This document shows positions 17,451 through 25,242 of a DNA stretch of 64,000 nt, piece after piece. The notes below the pieces were generated by a model that was given only the letters and a program-made list of their open reading frames with translations, had not been told where the DNA came from and ran no database searches. The stretch spans positions 6,280,501-6,344,500 of the forward strand of contig NZ_CP107942.1 in NCBI RefSeq assembly GCF_036053395.1, given 5' to 3'. Position numbers and translations under genes: made by a program. How positions within the stretch are numbered: the stretch's first letter is position 1; every line of letters begins with the position of its first letter. Origin of the DNA: Actinoplanes sp. NBC_00393 (lineage in GTDB: Bacteria; Actinomycetota; Actinomycetes; Mycobacteriales; Micromonosporaceae).

Positions 17451-18059
17451 ATGTTCGAGCGATTCACCAAGGAAGCCCGCGCCGTCGTCGTCGGCGCCCA
17501 GCAGCAGGCCCGCGAGCTGGGACACGAGACCATCGGCACCGAACACACCCTGCTCTCCCTGCTCGCCGGCGACAACGGCGCGATCCGCGACGCCCTGAGC
17601 AACCGCGGCGTCGATCAAACCTCGGTCCGGCAGGCGATCATCGAGCACGTCGGCGACCACAGCGAGGCCACCACCATCGCCGACCGCGACGCCGAGGACG
17701 CGGCCGCACTCAAGGCCATCGGCATCGACCTGGACGCCGTCCGCGCCGCCATCGAGGAGAACTTCGGAGCCGGCGCCCTGCGCCTGCCCCGCCCCGCCCC
17801 CAAGAAACGCGGCATCTTCGGCCGCTTCCAGACCGGCACCAGCCACATCCCGTTCTCCCCCCGCAACAAGAAGGTCCTCGAGCTCTCCCTGCGCGAAGCC
17901 ATCCGCCTCAAGCACAACTACATCGCGCCGGAACACATCATGCTCGGCCTCCTGCGCGAAGGCGCGGGCCTGGCAGCCCTCATCCTCGCCGAAAAAGCAG
18001 TCGACTTCGATGCGGTGCGCGAGCAGCTGACTCGCTCACTCAACAGCCACGCGGCCTGA
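17451..18059 (+). CDS. Clp N-terminal domain protein (ClpC-like, no ATPase)
   Basis: A 202-residue protein with two Clp_N repeats: FERFTKEARAVVVGAQQQARELGHETIGTEH at 2-33 and PFSPRNKKVLELSLREAIRLKHNYIAPEHIMLGLL in the second half. There is no AAA+ module. Such proteins may act as adaptors for or competitors of ClpC/ClpP-bound substrates. It is cotranscribed with the HTH gene. Function is inferred only from the domain. Confidence 0.9.
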   Translation: MFERFTKEARAVVVGAQQQARELGHETIGTEHTLLSLLAGDNGAIRDALSNRGVDQTSVRQAIIEHVGDHSEATTIADRDAEDAAALKAIGIDLDAVRAAIEENFGAGALRLPRPAPKKRGIFGRFQTGTSHIPFSPRNKKVLELSLREAIRLKHNYIAPEHIMLGLLREGAGLAALILAEKAVDFDAVREQLTRSLNSHAA

Positions 18060-18222
18060 AACCTCTGCGGGGTACGCGCGGCGCCGCTCCGCCGAATTTT
18101 CGCCGTCCCCCGCTACGGCGCGGCCACCAGCCCACTCACGGCCCTACCGCGGCCGCCGGGCTTAAGCAGCCGGTCACCAGCGCTCGGCGCCCCGCCCCGG
18201 CCCCAGCGCCACTCACCCAGCG

Positions 18223-18560
18223 CCCGCCCGGCTGACACCCAGCGCTGCTTCGCAGCCGCGGAAGCAGCACTCACCGTCAGCCACGAACGACCAGCTGACC
18301 ACCAACGCTGCTTCGCAGCCACCGAAGCAACCCCCACCGTCAGCCACGAACCACCAGCTGACCACCAACGCTGCTTCGCAGCCCCGGAAGCAACACTCAC
18401 CGTCAGCCACGAACCACCAGCCGACCACCAACGCTGCTTCGCAGGCCCGGAAGCAACACTCACCGTCAGCCACGAACCACCAGCCGACCACCAACGCTGC
18501 TTCGCAGGCCCGGAGGCAACGCTCAGAGTCAGCTCGACATGATCAAGCTGGTCGACGCCG
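18223..18560. repeat. Tandem repeat array C (63-bp period, five copies)
   Basis: CGCTGCTTCGCAG starts at 18243, 18306, 18369, 18432 and 18495, an exact 63-bp spacing. Each unit has the hairpin GCTGC-TTC-GCAGC and a tail ACCGTCAGCCACGAACCACC. The last unit ends in CAGCTCGACATGATCAAGC, matching the end of array A. Because 63 is divisible by three, the minus strand stays open as a 21-residue repeat, which I treat as an artefact. The gap 18060-18222 shows no gene. Confidence 0.93.
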
Positions 18561-18632
18561 AGCGCGGCGGTTCGGGGACGGTGATAGCCATAAGGCACAG
18601 CCGGGGCCCGTTTCAGGGCCTCTTCGATCATT

Positions 18633-18687
18633 CGGCTGGGTGTGAGGGCTGTTTCAACGGCCAGGAAGCAGCCCTCACACCCAGCCG
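18633..18687. repeat. Long inverted repeat related to array C
   Basis: Perfect 19-bp arms CGGCTGGGTGTGAGGGCTG (18633-18651) and its complement at 18669-18687; four further pairs including one G-T extend the stem to 23 bp around a 9-nt loop. The element ends in GTGATCAACAAGC shortly after, like the array ends, so it is probably a diverged single unit of the same repeat family. Confidence 0.85.
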
Positions 18688-18834
18688 GCGTGATCAACAA
18701 GCATGAATTCGGGGCCGGGCTGGGCTTAAGGACCTGGGCGCCGCTCGGTGGGTATCGCCGCCGGTCCGGCTGGCGTGTCCGGCACTTGCGGGTCGCTCGG
18801 TTAGTGCCCCGCCGGCGGCTCGACCGGGGCGGCG

Positions 18835-19160
18835 CCGAGCTGGCAGTCCAACCCGGGCGGCGTTGAGCTAGCAGCTCGACCGGGGCGGCGCCGAGCTGGC
18901 AGCTCAACCCCCGGCAGCACCAAGCTGGCAGCTCAACCCTGGCGGCACCAAGCTGGCAGCTCAACCCCCCGGCAGCTCAAGTCCGGCAGCACCAAGCTGG
19001 CGGCTCAACCGCGGCAGCCCAAGCCCGGCAGCACCAAGCTGGCAGCTCAACCCCGGCAGCCCAAGCCCGGCAGCACCAAGCTGGCAGCTCAAGCCCGGCA
19101 GCGCTGAGGTGGCAGCTCAACCCGGCAGGCGCCGAGCTGGCAGCGAGACCCGGCGGCATT
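18835..19160. repeat. Tandem repeat array D (14-nt modules)
   Basis: AGCTGGCAG or close variants start at 18838, 18866, 18894, 18923, 18951, 18995, 19037, 19079, 19107 and 19135. The spacings are close to 28 or 42 bp, which are multiples of 14. Interleaved GGCAGC/GGCGGC motifs fill the gaps. No gene is supported in 18688-19224. Confidence 0.8.
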
Positions 19161-19224
19161 GAGCGGGTGGCTGGGCGCGGCCGGCGCCGTTGGGTGGTCG
19201 GTGACGCACGAGCCGGCGGTGTTC

Positions 19225-19250
19225 TTCAGATTTGAAGTTTCAGATTTGAA
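19225..19250. promoter_or_regulatory. Two tandem TTCAGATTTGAA boxes (MarR operator)
   Basis: TTCAGATTTGAA (19225-19236) is repeated exactly at 19239-19250; each is TTCA-N4-TGAA, itself palindromic, with 14-bp centre spacing. The AT-rich sequence stands out in this genome and lies 16 bp before the MarR start. Probable binding site for the MarR regulator encoded next. Confidence 0.7.
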
Positions 19251-19266
19251 GGAGTACGGTCTACCC

Positions 19267-19707
19267 ATGGCCGAACCGCTCAGCGAGACCCAGCTGCTGC
19301 ACTGGCGCACGTTCCTCGAGAGCTCGTGGGCCCTGCACACCCGCCTCGAGGACGAGCTGCGGGCCGCGACCGGGCTGAGCATGAACGACTACCACGTTCT
19401 GGTCGCGCTCGCCGAGGCGCCGGGCCGCCGGATCAGGATGGGCGAGCTGGCCAATCGTCTGGTGCTCTCGCCGAGCCGGATCACGTACCAGATCAGCTCC
19501 ATGGTCAAGCGTGGCCTGGTCCGCAAGGAGAGCTGTCCCGACGACGGCCGCGGCCAGGAGGCCGTGCTCACCGAGGAGGGCCTGGAGACGCTGCGTTCTG
19601 CCGCGCCGGCCCATCTGGCGACCGTCCGCGAGAGCTTCATCGACCATTTGGACGACGAGGAACTGGCCGTGATCGGCCGCGTCTTCGCCAAGATCAGGAA
19701 GGTGTGA
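19267..19707 (+). CDS. MarR-family transcriptional regulator
   Basis: A 146-residue winged-helix repressor. The wHTH spans about 50-100 (IRMGELANRLVLSPSRITYQISSMVKRGLVRK), followed by the wing DDGRGQEAVLTEEGLETL. The ATG at 19267 is 14 nt past a GGAG. It lies 3 bp upstream of the pirin gene and is preceded by two tandem operators, so it likely autoregulates the operon. Ligand or redox signal unknown; no conserved Cys pair is evident. Confidence 0.92.
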   Translation: MAEPLSETQLLHWRTFLESSWALHTRLEDELRAATGLSMNDYHVLVALAEAPGRRIRMGELANRLVLSPSRITYQISSMVKRGLVRKESCPDDGRGQEAVLTEEGLETLRSAAPAHLATVRESFIDHLDDEELAVIGRVFAKIRKV

Positions 19708-19710
19708 ACC

Positions 19711-20658
19711 ATGCCCGCCATCACCGTCGACGACGTCCTCGTCCTGCCCCGCCTGCCCCGGCTCGACGCGATGACCGACTTCCGGCCGGTCCGCCGGCTG
19801 ACCACCGCCCCGCAGGGATATGAGGGTGAGGGTTTCCCGGTCCGCCGGGCCTTCGCCGGGGTGCCGCTGACCGAGCTGGACCCGTTCATCCACCTGGACC
19901 AGATGGGTGAGGTCGACTACGCGCCGGGCGAGCCGAAGGGCACGCCGTGGCACCCGCACCGCGGCTTCGAGACCGTGACCTACATGATCGACGGCATCAT
20001 GGACCACCAGGACTCGCTGGGTGGCGGCGGTTCGATCACGAACAGCGACACCCAGTGGATGACCGCCGGTTCCGGCATCCTGCACATCGAGACTCCGCCG
20101 GAGCATCTGGTGATGAGCGGCGGCCTCTTCCACGGCCTGCAGCTCTGGGTGAATCTGCCGCGCGCCGCGAAGATGCTCGACCCGAAATATCAAGACATCC
20201 GGGGTAAGTCGGCGGCGCTGCTGACCACCCCGGACGGTGGCGCCCTGATCCGTGTGATCGCCGGTGAGATCGCCGGGCAGAGCGGCCCCGGTTCCACCTT
20301 CACCCCGATCAACCTGGCGCACGTCACGCTGCAGCCCGGCGCACGGCTCGACCTGCCGTGGCAGCCGGATTACAACGCGCTGGTCTACACGCTGTCCGGC
20401 GAGGGCTGGGTCGGCACCGATCTGCGGCCGATCCACATGGGACAGCTCGCCACGCACGGTCCGGGCGACGCGATCCGGGTCGAGGCGAAGACCGAGCTGG
20501 ACCTGTTCATCATGGGTGGCAAGCCGATCCGGGAGCCGATCGCGCACTACGGCCCGTTCGTGATGAACACCCGCGACGAGCTGAAGCAGGCCTTCGAGGA
20601 CTTCCAGAAGGGCCGGCTCGGTGTCGTTCCGGCGACCCGCGTGCCGCACACGGACTAA
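19711..20658 (+). CDS. Pirin family protein
   Basis: A 315-residue bicupin of the pirin family. The metal site motif HPHRGFETVTYM lies at about 77-88, with further ligands in SGILHIETPP near 121. Pirins bind Fe and some act as quercetin dioxygenases or redox co-regulators; the role here is unknown. Downstream of marR by 3 bp, a common actinobacterial pairing, so expression is probably controlled by that regulator. Confidence 0.93.
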   Translation: MPAITVDDVLVLPRLPRLDAMTDFRPVRRLTTAPQGYEGEGFPVRRAFAGVPLTELDPFIHLDQMGEVDYAPGEPKGTPWHPHRGFETVTYMIDGIMDHQDSLGGGGSITNSDTQWMTAGSGILHIETPPEHLVMSGGLFHGLQLWVNLPRAAKMLDPKYQDIRGKSAALLTTPDGGALIRVIAGEIAGQSGPGSTFTPINLAHVTLQPGARLDLPWQPDYNALVYTLSGEGWVGTDLRPIHMGQLATHGPGDAIRVEAKTELDLFIMGGKPIREPIAHYGPFVMNTRDELKQAFEDFQKGRLGVVPATRVPHTD

Positions 20659-20672
20659 CTAGGCTGACCGGC

Positions 20673-21869
20673 ATGGACCGGATTCAGCGTTTCGCGGAAG
20701 TCGTGGTCCGGGCGGGGGTCGACCTTCAGCCCGGCCAGGGCGTCATCCTGAACACCGACATCGCACATCTGGAGATCGCCCGGGCGGTGGTCGAGGCGGC
20801 GTACGCGGCGGGCGCCGCCTGGGTCGAGCCGATCTGGCGCGACGGGCCGATGCACCGCTCGGCGGTCGATCACGCCGACCTGGAGACGTTGCGCCGCAGC
20901 CGCCCGTGGGCCCTCCAGCGGATCAAGGAGTGGAGCGAGCAGGGCGCCGCCTGGATCAGCCTGCACGGCGACCCGGATCCGCACGTGTTCGACGGCGCCG
21001 ACCCGGCGAAGGCCGCCGCCTTCCCGCTCGAGGAGGCCCGGGCCCGCCGCGAGGCGGTTCTCGGCAAGCTGCGCTGGACCGTGGTGGGCGCACCCAACCC
21101 GGGTTGGGCCACCCAGGTCTTCGGCGAGCCGGACGTGGACCGGCTGTGGGAGGCGGTGGCGACCGCGATGCGCCTGGACGAGCCGGACCCGGCCCTCGCC
21201 TGGCAGCAGCGGGCCGAGACGCTGGCCGCGCGCGGCGCCGAGCTCGACGCCCTGGAACTGACCGAGATCCGGTACGTCGGAGACGGCACCGACCTGACCG
21301 TCGGCCTGATCCCCGGCTGCCACTGGACCGGCGGCGGGATGGTCGACGCGGACGGTTTCGCCTACCTGCCGAACATCCCGACCGAGGAGGTCTGCACCAG
21401 CCCGGACCGCCGTCGCGCCGACGGGGTGATCCGGTTGACGAAGCCGCTGGCTCTGAACGGCGCGCTGGTCACCGGACTGCGGGCCCGGTTCGCCGGAGGC
21501 CGGATCGTCGAGGTCACCGCCGACTCCGGCGCGGACATCGTGGAGGCGCAACTGGAGACCGACCCGGGCGCCCGCTACCTGGGCGAGGTGTCCCTGGTGG
21601 ACCGGGACAGCCGGATCGCGCGGGCCGGCATCGTCTTCCACAACACGCTCTTCGACGAGAACGCCGGCTGCCATGTGGCGTGGGGGCAGAGCTTCCCGTT
21701 CGCCGTGCCCGGCGGTGTCGCCATGACCGACGAGCAGCGCGCCGGCCTCGGCCTGAACATGTCGAGCGTGCACACCGACGTGGTGATCGGCGGCGACGGC
21801 ATCACCGTGACCGGGACCGGCCCGAAGGGAACGGTCGACCTCATCCGCGACGACGAGTGGGTGCTGTGA
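20673..21869 (+). CDS. M29-family metallo-aminopeptidase
   Basis: A 398-residue aminopeptidase of the AmpS/T-type M29 family. Conserved metal-ligand regions are NIPTEEVCTSPDR (near 240-250), FHNTLFDENAGCHVAWGQ (near 325-340) and NMSSVHTDVVIGG near the end. It removes N-terminal residues from peptides in the cytoplasm, using two metal ions. The gene begins 14 bp after the pirin stop and overlaps the methyltransferase by GTGA. Confidence 0.92.
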   Translation: MDRIQRFAEVVVRAGVDLQPGQGVILNTDIAHLEIARAVVEAAYAAGAAWVEPIWRDGPMHRSAVDHADLETLRRSRPWALQRIKEWSEQGAAWISLHGDPDPHVFDGADPAKAAAFPLEEARARREAVLGKLRWTVVGAPNPGWATQVFGEPDVDRLWEAVATAMRLDEPDPALAWQQRAETLAARGAELDALELTEIRYVGDGTDLTVGLIPGCHWTGGGMVDADGFAYLPNIPTEEVCTSPDRRRADGVIRLTKPLALNGALVTGLRARFAGGRIVEVTADSGADIVEAQLETDPGARYLGEVSLVDRDSRIARAGIVFHNTLFDENAGCHVAWGQSFPFAVPGGVAMTDEQRAGLGLNMSSVHTDVVIGGDGITVTGTGPKGTVDLIRDDEWVL

Positions 21870-22528
21870 GGGCGGCCTACGACGAGATCGCCGACTGGTA
21901 CGAGCGGGAGTTCCTCCCGGCGAGCACCCCGGGCGATCCGCTCGGCATCCGCCAGGCCCTCGCCGACCTGCTCGGCGAGGGCCGCGGCCGCTGTCTGGAG
22001 ATCGGCTGCGGCACCGGCGTCCACGCCACCCAGCTGCGCGAACTCGGCTGGACCCCGCTCGGCGTCGACCTCTCCGCCAACATGCTCGGCTACGCCGCGA
22101 CCCGCCTGCCGGTGGCCCGGGCCGATGCCACCCGCCTGCCGATCCGCGACGCCGGTCTGGACGCCGCCGTCGCCGTGATGGTCCACACCGACATGCCCGG
22201 CTATCCCTCGGTCTTGCGCGAGATCGCCCGGGCACTGCGCCCGGGTGCCCCATTTGTCCACATCGGCGTCCACCCGGCGTTCTGCGGCGGCTTCGCCGAC
22301 CGCACCGACCCGTCCGCGGTGATCATCCGCCCCGGCTATCTGGACGGCCACTGGACCAGGGCGTCCTGGACCACCCAGGGCGTACGCGACAAGGTCGGCG
22401 CCAGCCACTGGCCGCTGCCGGCCCTCCTGCACGCTTTCCTCGACGCAGGGCTGAGCTTCACCCGCTTCACCGAGGGAGGCACGCCGGTGCCCACAGTGCT
22501 GTCGATAAACGCTTTCCGGTACGAGTAA
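21866..22528 (+). CDS. Class I SAM-dependent methyltransferase
   Basis: A 220-residue methyltransferase. SAM motif I is CLEIGCGTGVHATQLRELG near 47-65, followed by LGVDLSANML (motif II) and DATRLPIRDAGLDAAVAVMV (motif III region). The GTG at 21866 overlaps the aminopeptidase stop (GTGA). Last gene of the MarR-pirin operon. The substrate is unknown; the short YxxxF N-terminus DEIADWYEREF is typical of small-molecule methyltransferases. Confidence 0.9.
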   Translation: MRAAYDEIADWYEREFLPASTPGDPLGIRQALADLLGEGRGRCLEIGCGTGVHATQLRELGWTPLGVDLSANMLGYAATRLPVARADATRLPIRDAGLDAAVAVMVHTDMPGYPSVLREIARALRPGAPFVHIGVHPAFCGGFADRTDPSAVIIRPGYLDGHWTRASWTTQGVRDKVGASHWPLPALLHAFLDAGLSFTRFTEGGTPVPTVLSINAFRYE

Positions 22529-22674
22529 GCGCCGCCCCCGAGAATCCACACCTCCCTGCGCTACGACGCGACCGGGCACAACGCAGGGCCGCCCGGCGGC
22601 CGCCGGGCTTATGCACAACCCGGGCTTTCACGATGCCCGCAGCGAGCGGCATCGCCGGGCGGAGGGCAAAAGGG

Positions 22675-22712
22675 GCGCCCGCCGGGACCATCTGCTCAAG
22701 CCCGGCGGGCGC
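22675..22712. terminator. Perfect 12-bp inverted repeat
   Basis: GCGCCCGCCGGG (22675-22686) and CCCGGCGGGCGC (22701-22712) with a 14-nt loop, in the 304-bp gap between the methyltransferase and the leftward small peptide gene. Suits a terminator of both converging transcripts, though no T-run follows. Nothing else is evident in 22529-22832. Confidence 0.55.
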
Positions 22713-22832
22713 GGTGAAGGCCGTGAGTGGGCTGGTGATCGCGTCGTAGAGCGGGGACGGGAGTGATTTTGGGAACAGTCACACCCGTACCCCCGAAAGA
22801 GCGTGAGTGAAATGCCTGGTCTCCCCGGCGGA

Positions 22833-22958
22833 TCAGGACATCAGCAGCATCGCTGTGGTGCCCAGCAGGACCAGAAGCAGGACCGCGATGAGCAGGCCCT
22901 TCTCGGCGGAATCGGCGGTCTCGGGCACGGTTGTGGTGGCCAGCGGCTCGCTGCTCAT
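22833..22958 (-). CDS. Small single-pass membrane peptide (41 residues)
   Basis: ATG at 22958 with a full GGAGGAG 7-8 nt upstream. The first half is Thr/Ser/Glu-rich (MSSEPLATTTVPETADSAEK), the second half a single membrane helix GLLIAVLLLVLLGTTAMLLM ending at the stop. It is divergent from the phospholipase D gene. Not recognised; small actinobacterial membrane peptides of this form are common and unassigned. The strong ribosome-binding site is the main support. Confidence 0.65.
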   Translation of the reverse strand: MSSEPLATTTVPETADSAEKGLLIAVLLLVLLGTTAMLLMS

Positions 22959-23057
22959 GGGATCCACTCCTCCGCGGGATCGGGGGTACCGCTCCGGGGT
23001 GCGGGCGGCGTGCGGGAGGCTTACGGTGAGGGCGTCGTCGACCTCGAAGGGGTTGCT

Positions 23058-24641
23058 GTGCCGCCGCAGGAATGGCTTCTCACCGCTGCCGAACGCGGCA
23101 ACCCGGACACCTCCATACCCACATGGAACACCGGAAACACGGTCGAGCCACTTATTCACGGGCAAATGTACTTCGATCGGTTGTTATCCGAGGTGGAAGC
23201 GCTGGCGGCCGGTGATCATCTCTTCTTCACCGACTGGCGGGGTGACCCGGACGAGCAGATGCACGACGGCGGGCCGACGATCGCCGAGCTGTTCGCGGCG
23301 GCAGCCAAGCGCGGTGTCGTGGTCAAGGGGCTGCTGTGGCGGTCCCATCTGGACAAACTCGCCTACAGCGAGGAGGAGAACCGCACGCTGAGCGACGACA
23401 TCGAGGCCGGCGGCGGTGAGGTGCTGCTCGATCAGCGGGTGCGGCGGGGCGGCTCGCACCATCAGAAGCTGGTCGTGCTGCGGCATCCGGAGCATCCGGA
23501 GCGGGACATCGCGTTCGCGGGCGGGATCGACCTGTGTCACAGCCGGCGCGACGACGCGGAGCACCACGGGGACCGGCAGGCGGTGCGGATGGCGAAGGCG
23601 TACGGGCCGCATCCGCCCTGGCACGACGTCCAGCTGGCGTTGCGCGGTCCGGTGGTCGGCGCGCTGGACACCTCGTTCCGGGAGCGGTGGAACGATCCGG
23701 CGCCGCTCGACCAGCACGGCCCGATCTCCACGGCCACGGACATGCTGCGGCACGAGGACATGCGGGCCGACCGGTTGCCGCCGCAGCCCTCGGACCCGCC
23801 GGAGTGCGGCTCGATGACCGTGCAGGTGCTGCGGACATATCCGGCGATGCGCCCGGCGTACGGGTTCGCCAAGCTCGGCGAAAGGTCGGTGGCCCGCGGC
23901 TACACCAAGGCGATCAAGCGGGCCCGGCGGCTCGTCTACCTGGAGGACCAGTACCTGTGGTCCAAGGAGGTCGCGCAGCTGTTCGCCGAGGCGATGCGTG
24001 ACAACCCGGACCTGCACCTGGTCGCCGTGGTCCCCCGGCACCCGGACGTGGACGGCGCGTTCGCGCTGCCGCCCAACCAGGTCGGCCGGGAGCAGGCGAT
24101 CGAGCTCTGCAAGAAGGCCGCGGCCGACCGGGTGCACGTCTTCGACCTGGAGAATCACGCGGGCACGCCGATCTACGTGCACGCCAAGGTCTGCGTGATC
24201 GACGACGTCTGGTGCAGTGTCGGCAGCGACAACTTCAACCGTCGTTCGTGGACGCACGACAGCGAGCTGTCCTGCGCGGTGCTCGACGGCACCCGGGACG
24301 AGCGGGAGCCCGCCGATCCGGCGGGGCTCGGCGACGGCGCCCGGCAGTTCGCCCGCGAGCTGCGGCTCTCGCTGATGCGCGAGCACCTGGACCGGGCCGA
24401 GGACGACGACGCCGACCTGCTGGATCCGGCGTCCGCGATCGAGGCGATGACCGAAGCCGCCGACCGGTTGCGGGAGTGGCGGGACGGGGGCCGGCAGGGT
24501 CCGCGGCCGCCGGGCCGGTTGATCCCGCACGAGACGAGCCGGCTGCCCTGGTATCAGCGGTGGTGGGCGACTCCCGCGTACCGGCTGGTCTACGACCCGG
24601 ACGGCCGGCCCTGGCGGGATCGCCGGGCCGCCTCCTGGTGA
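23058..24641 (+). CDS. Phospholipase D-like protein (two HKD motifs)
   Basis: A 527-residue phospholipase D superfamily enzyme with both catalytic motifs: HHQKLVVL with GGIDLCHSRR in the first half, and HAKVCVIDDVWCSVGSDNFNRRS in the second. It would hydrolyse phosphodiesters or transfer phosphatidyl groups (phosphatidyltransferase/cardiolipin synthase-like). No signal peptide is seen, so a cytoplasmic or membrane-face location is likely. GTG at 23058 follows AAGGGG. Its 3' end overlaps the opposing GNAT gene by 52 bp. Confidence 0.9.
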   Translation: MPPQEWLLTAAERGNPDTSIPTWNTGNTVEPLIHGQMYFDRLLSEVEALAAGDHLFFTDWRGDPDEQMHDGGPTIAELFAAAAKRGVVVKGLLWRSHLDKLAYSEEENRTLSDDIEAGGGEVLLDQRVRRGGSHHQKLVVLRHPEHPERDIAFAGGIDLCHSRRDDAEHHGDRQAVRMAKAYGPHPPWHDVQLALRGPVVGALDTSFRERWNDPAPLDQHGPISTATDMLRHEDMRADRLPPQPSDPPECGSMTVQVLRTYPAMRPAYGFAKLGERSVARGYTKAIKRARRLVYLEDQYLWSKEVAQLFAEAMRDNPDLHLVAVVPRHPDVDGAFALPPNQVGREQAIELCKKAAADRVHVFDLENHAGTPIYVHAKVCVIDDVWCSVGSDNFNRRSWTHDSELSCAVLDGTRDEREPADPAGLGDGARQFARELRLSLMREHLDRAEDDDADLLDPASAIEAMTEAADRLREWRDGGRQGPRPPGRLIPHETSRLPWYQRWWATPAYRLVYDPDGRPWRDRRAASW

Positions 24642-25231
24642 AGCTCGACCCGCATCACCGCGCGCCGCGGCGTCGGCCGGCTGACCTCGGCGAAACCGGC
24701 GTCGACGAAGATCTGGTAGCTGCCGACGTAGAGCTCGCCCCAGGTGTACTCCCGGCCGGCGACGGTGACGATCGGATAGCCCTCCAGCGCCCGGGCCCCG
24801 CGGTCACGCGCGAACGGCACGGCGGCCGCGGCGAGAGCCCGGCTGACGCCGCGACGGCGATATCCGGTCCGGGTGACGAAGCAGGTCACAGCCCAGACAT
24901 CCGGATCGGTCCGCCTCTCGTCGCGCCCCGCCCACGGCACCCGAGCCGAGCCCAGCCGGGGGTACACCGTGCGGGACTCGACCGCGCACCAGCCGGCCGG
25001 CTCCCCCTCGAAGTACGCCACCAGGCCGCTGCTCGACTCCGCCGCCGGGTCGTCGCAGCCGGTCTGCTCGTGCAGCCGGCGGGCCCGCTCCCCGACCGGC
25101 ACGGACCGCCACTCGGCCGCCGTGATCTTGAACCATTGGCACTGGCAGCGGGCCGGCTCGCCACGGGTGCCGAAGACCGTCTGCAGATCCGCCCAGGACG
25201 CCTCGTTCGCCGGAACCACCGAGATGTCCAT
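24590..25231 (-). CDS. GNAT-family N-acetyltransferase
   Basis: A 213-residue GCN5-related acetyltransferase. The acetyl-CoA loop is in VTCFVTRTGYRRRGVSRALAAAAV (near 125-150), preceded by the GLVAYFEGEPAGWCAVESR strand pair; CQCQWFK near 30 is typical of this subgroup. The ATG at 25231 is used. It is 11 bp downstream of the PCMT-like gene, last in the leftward allantoin operon. Substrate unknown. Confidence 0.85.
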   Translation of the reverse strand: MDISVVPANEASWADLQTVFGTRGEPARCQCQWFKITAAEWRSVPVGERARRLHEQTGCDDPAAESSSGLVAYFEGEPAGWCAVESRTVYPRLGSARVPWAGRDERRTDPDVWAVTCFVTRTGYRRRGVSRALAAAAVPFARDRGARALEGYPIVTVAGREYTWGELYVGSYQIFVDAGFAEVSRPTPRRAVMRVELHQEAARRSRQGRPSGS

Positions 25232-25242
25232 GACATGCGAGC

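Noticed and set aside
18113..18964. Long leftward frames through array C coding 21-residue repeats
   Set aside because: The 63-bp period keeps any stop-free frame open. Trp/Cys-rich product and no initiation signal argue against coding.
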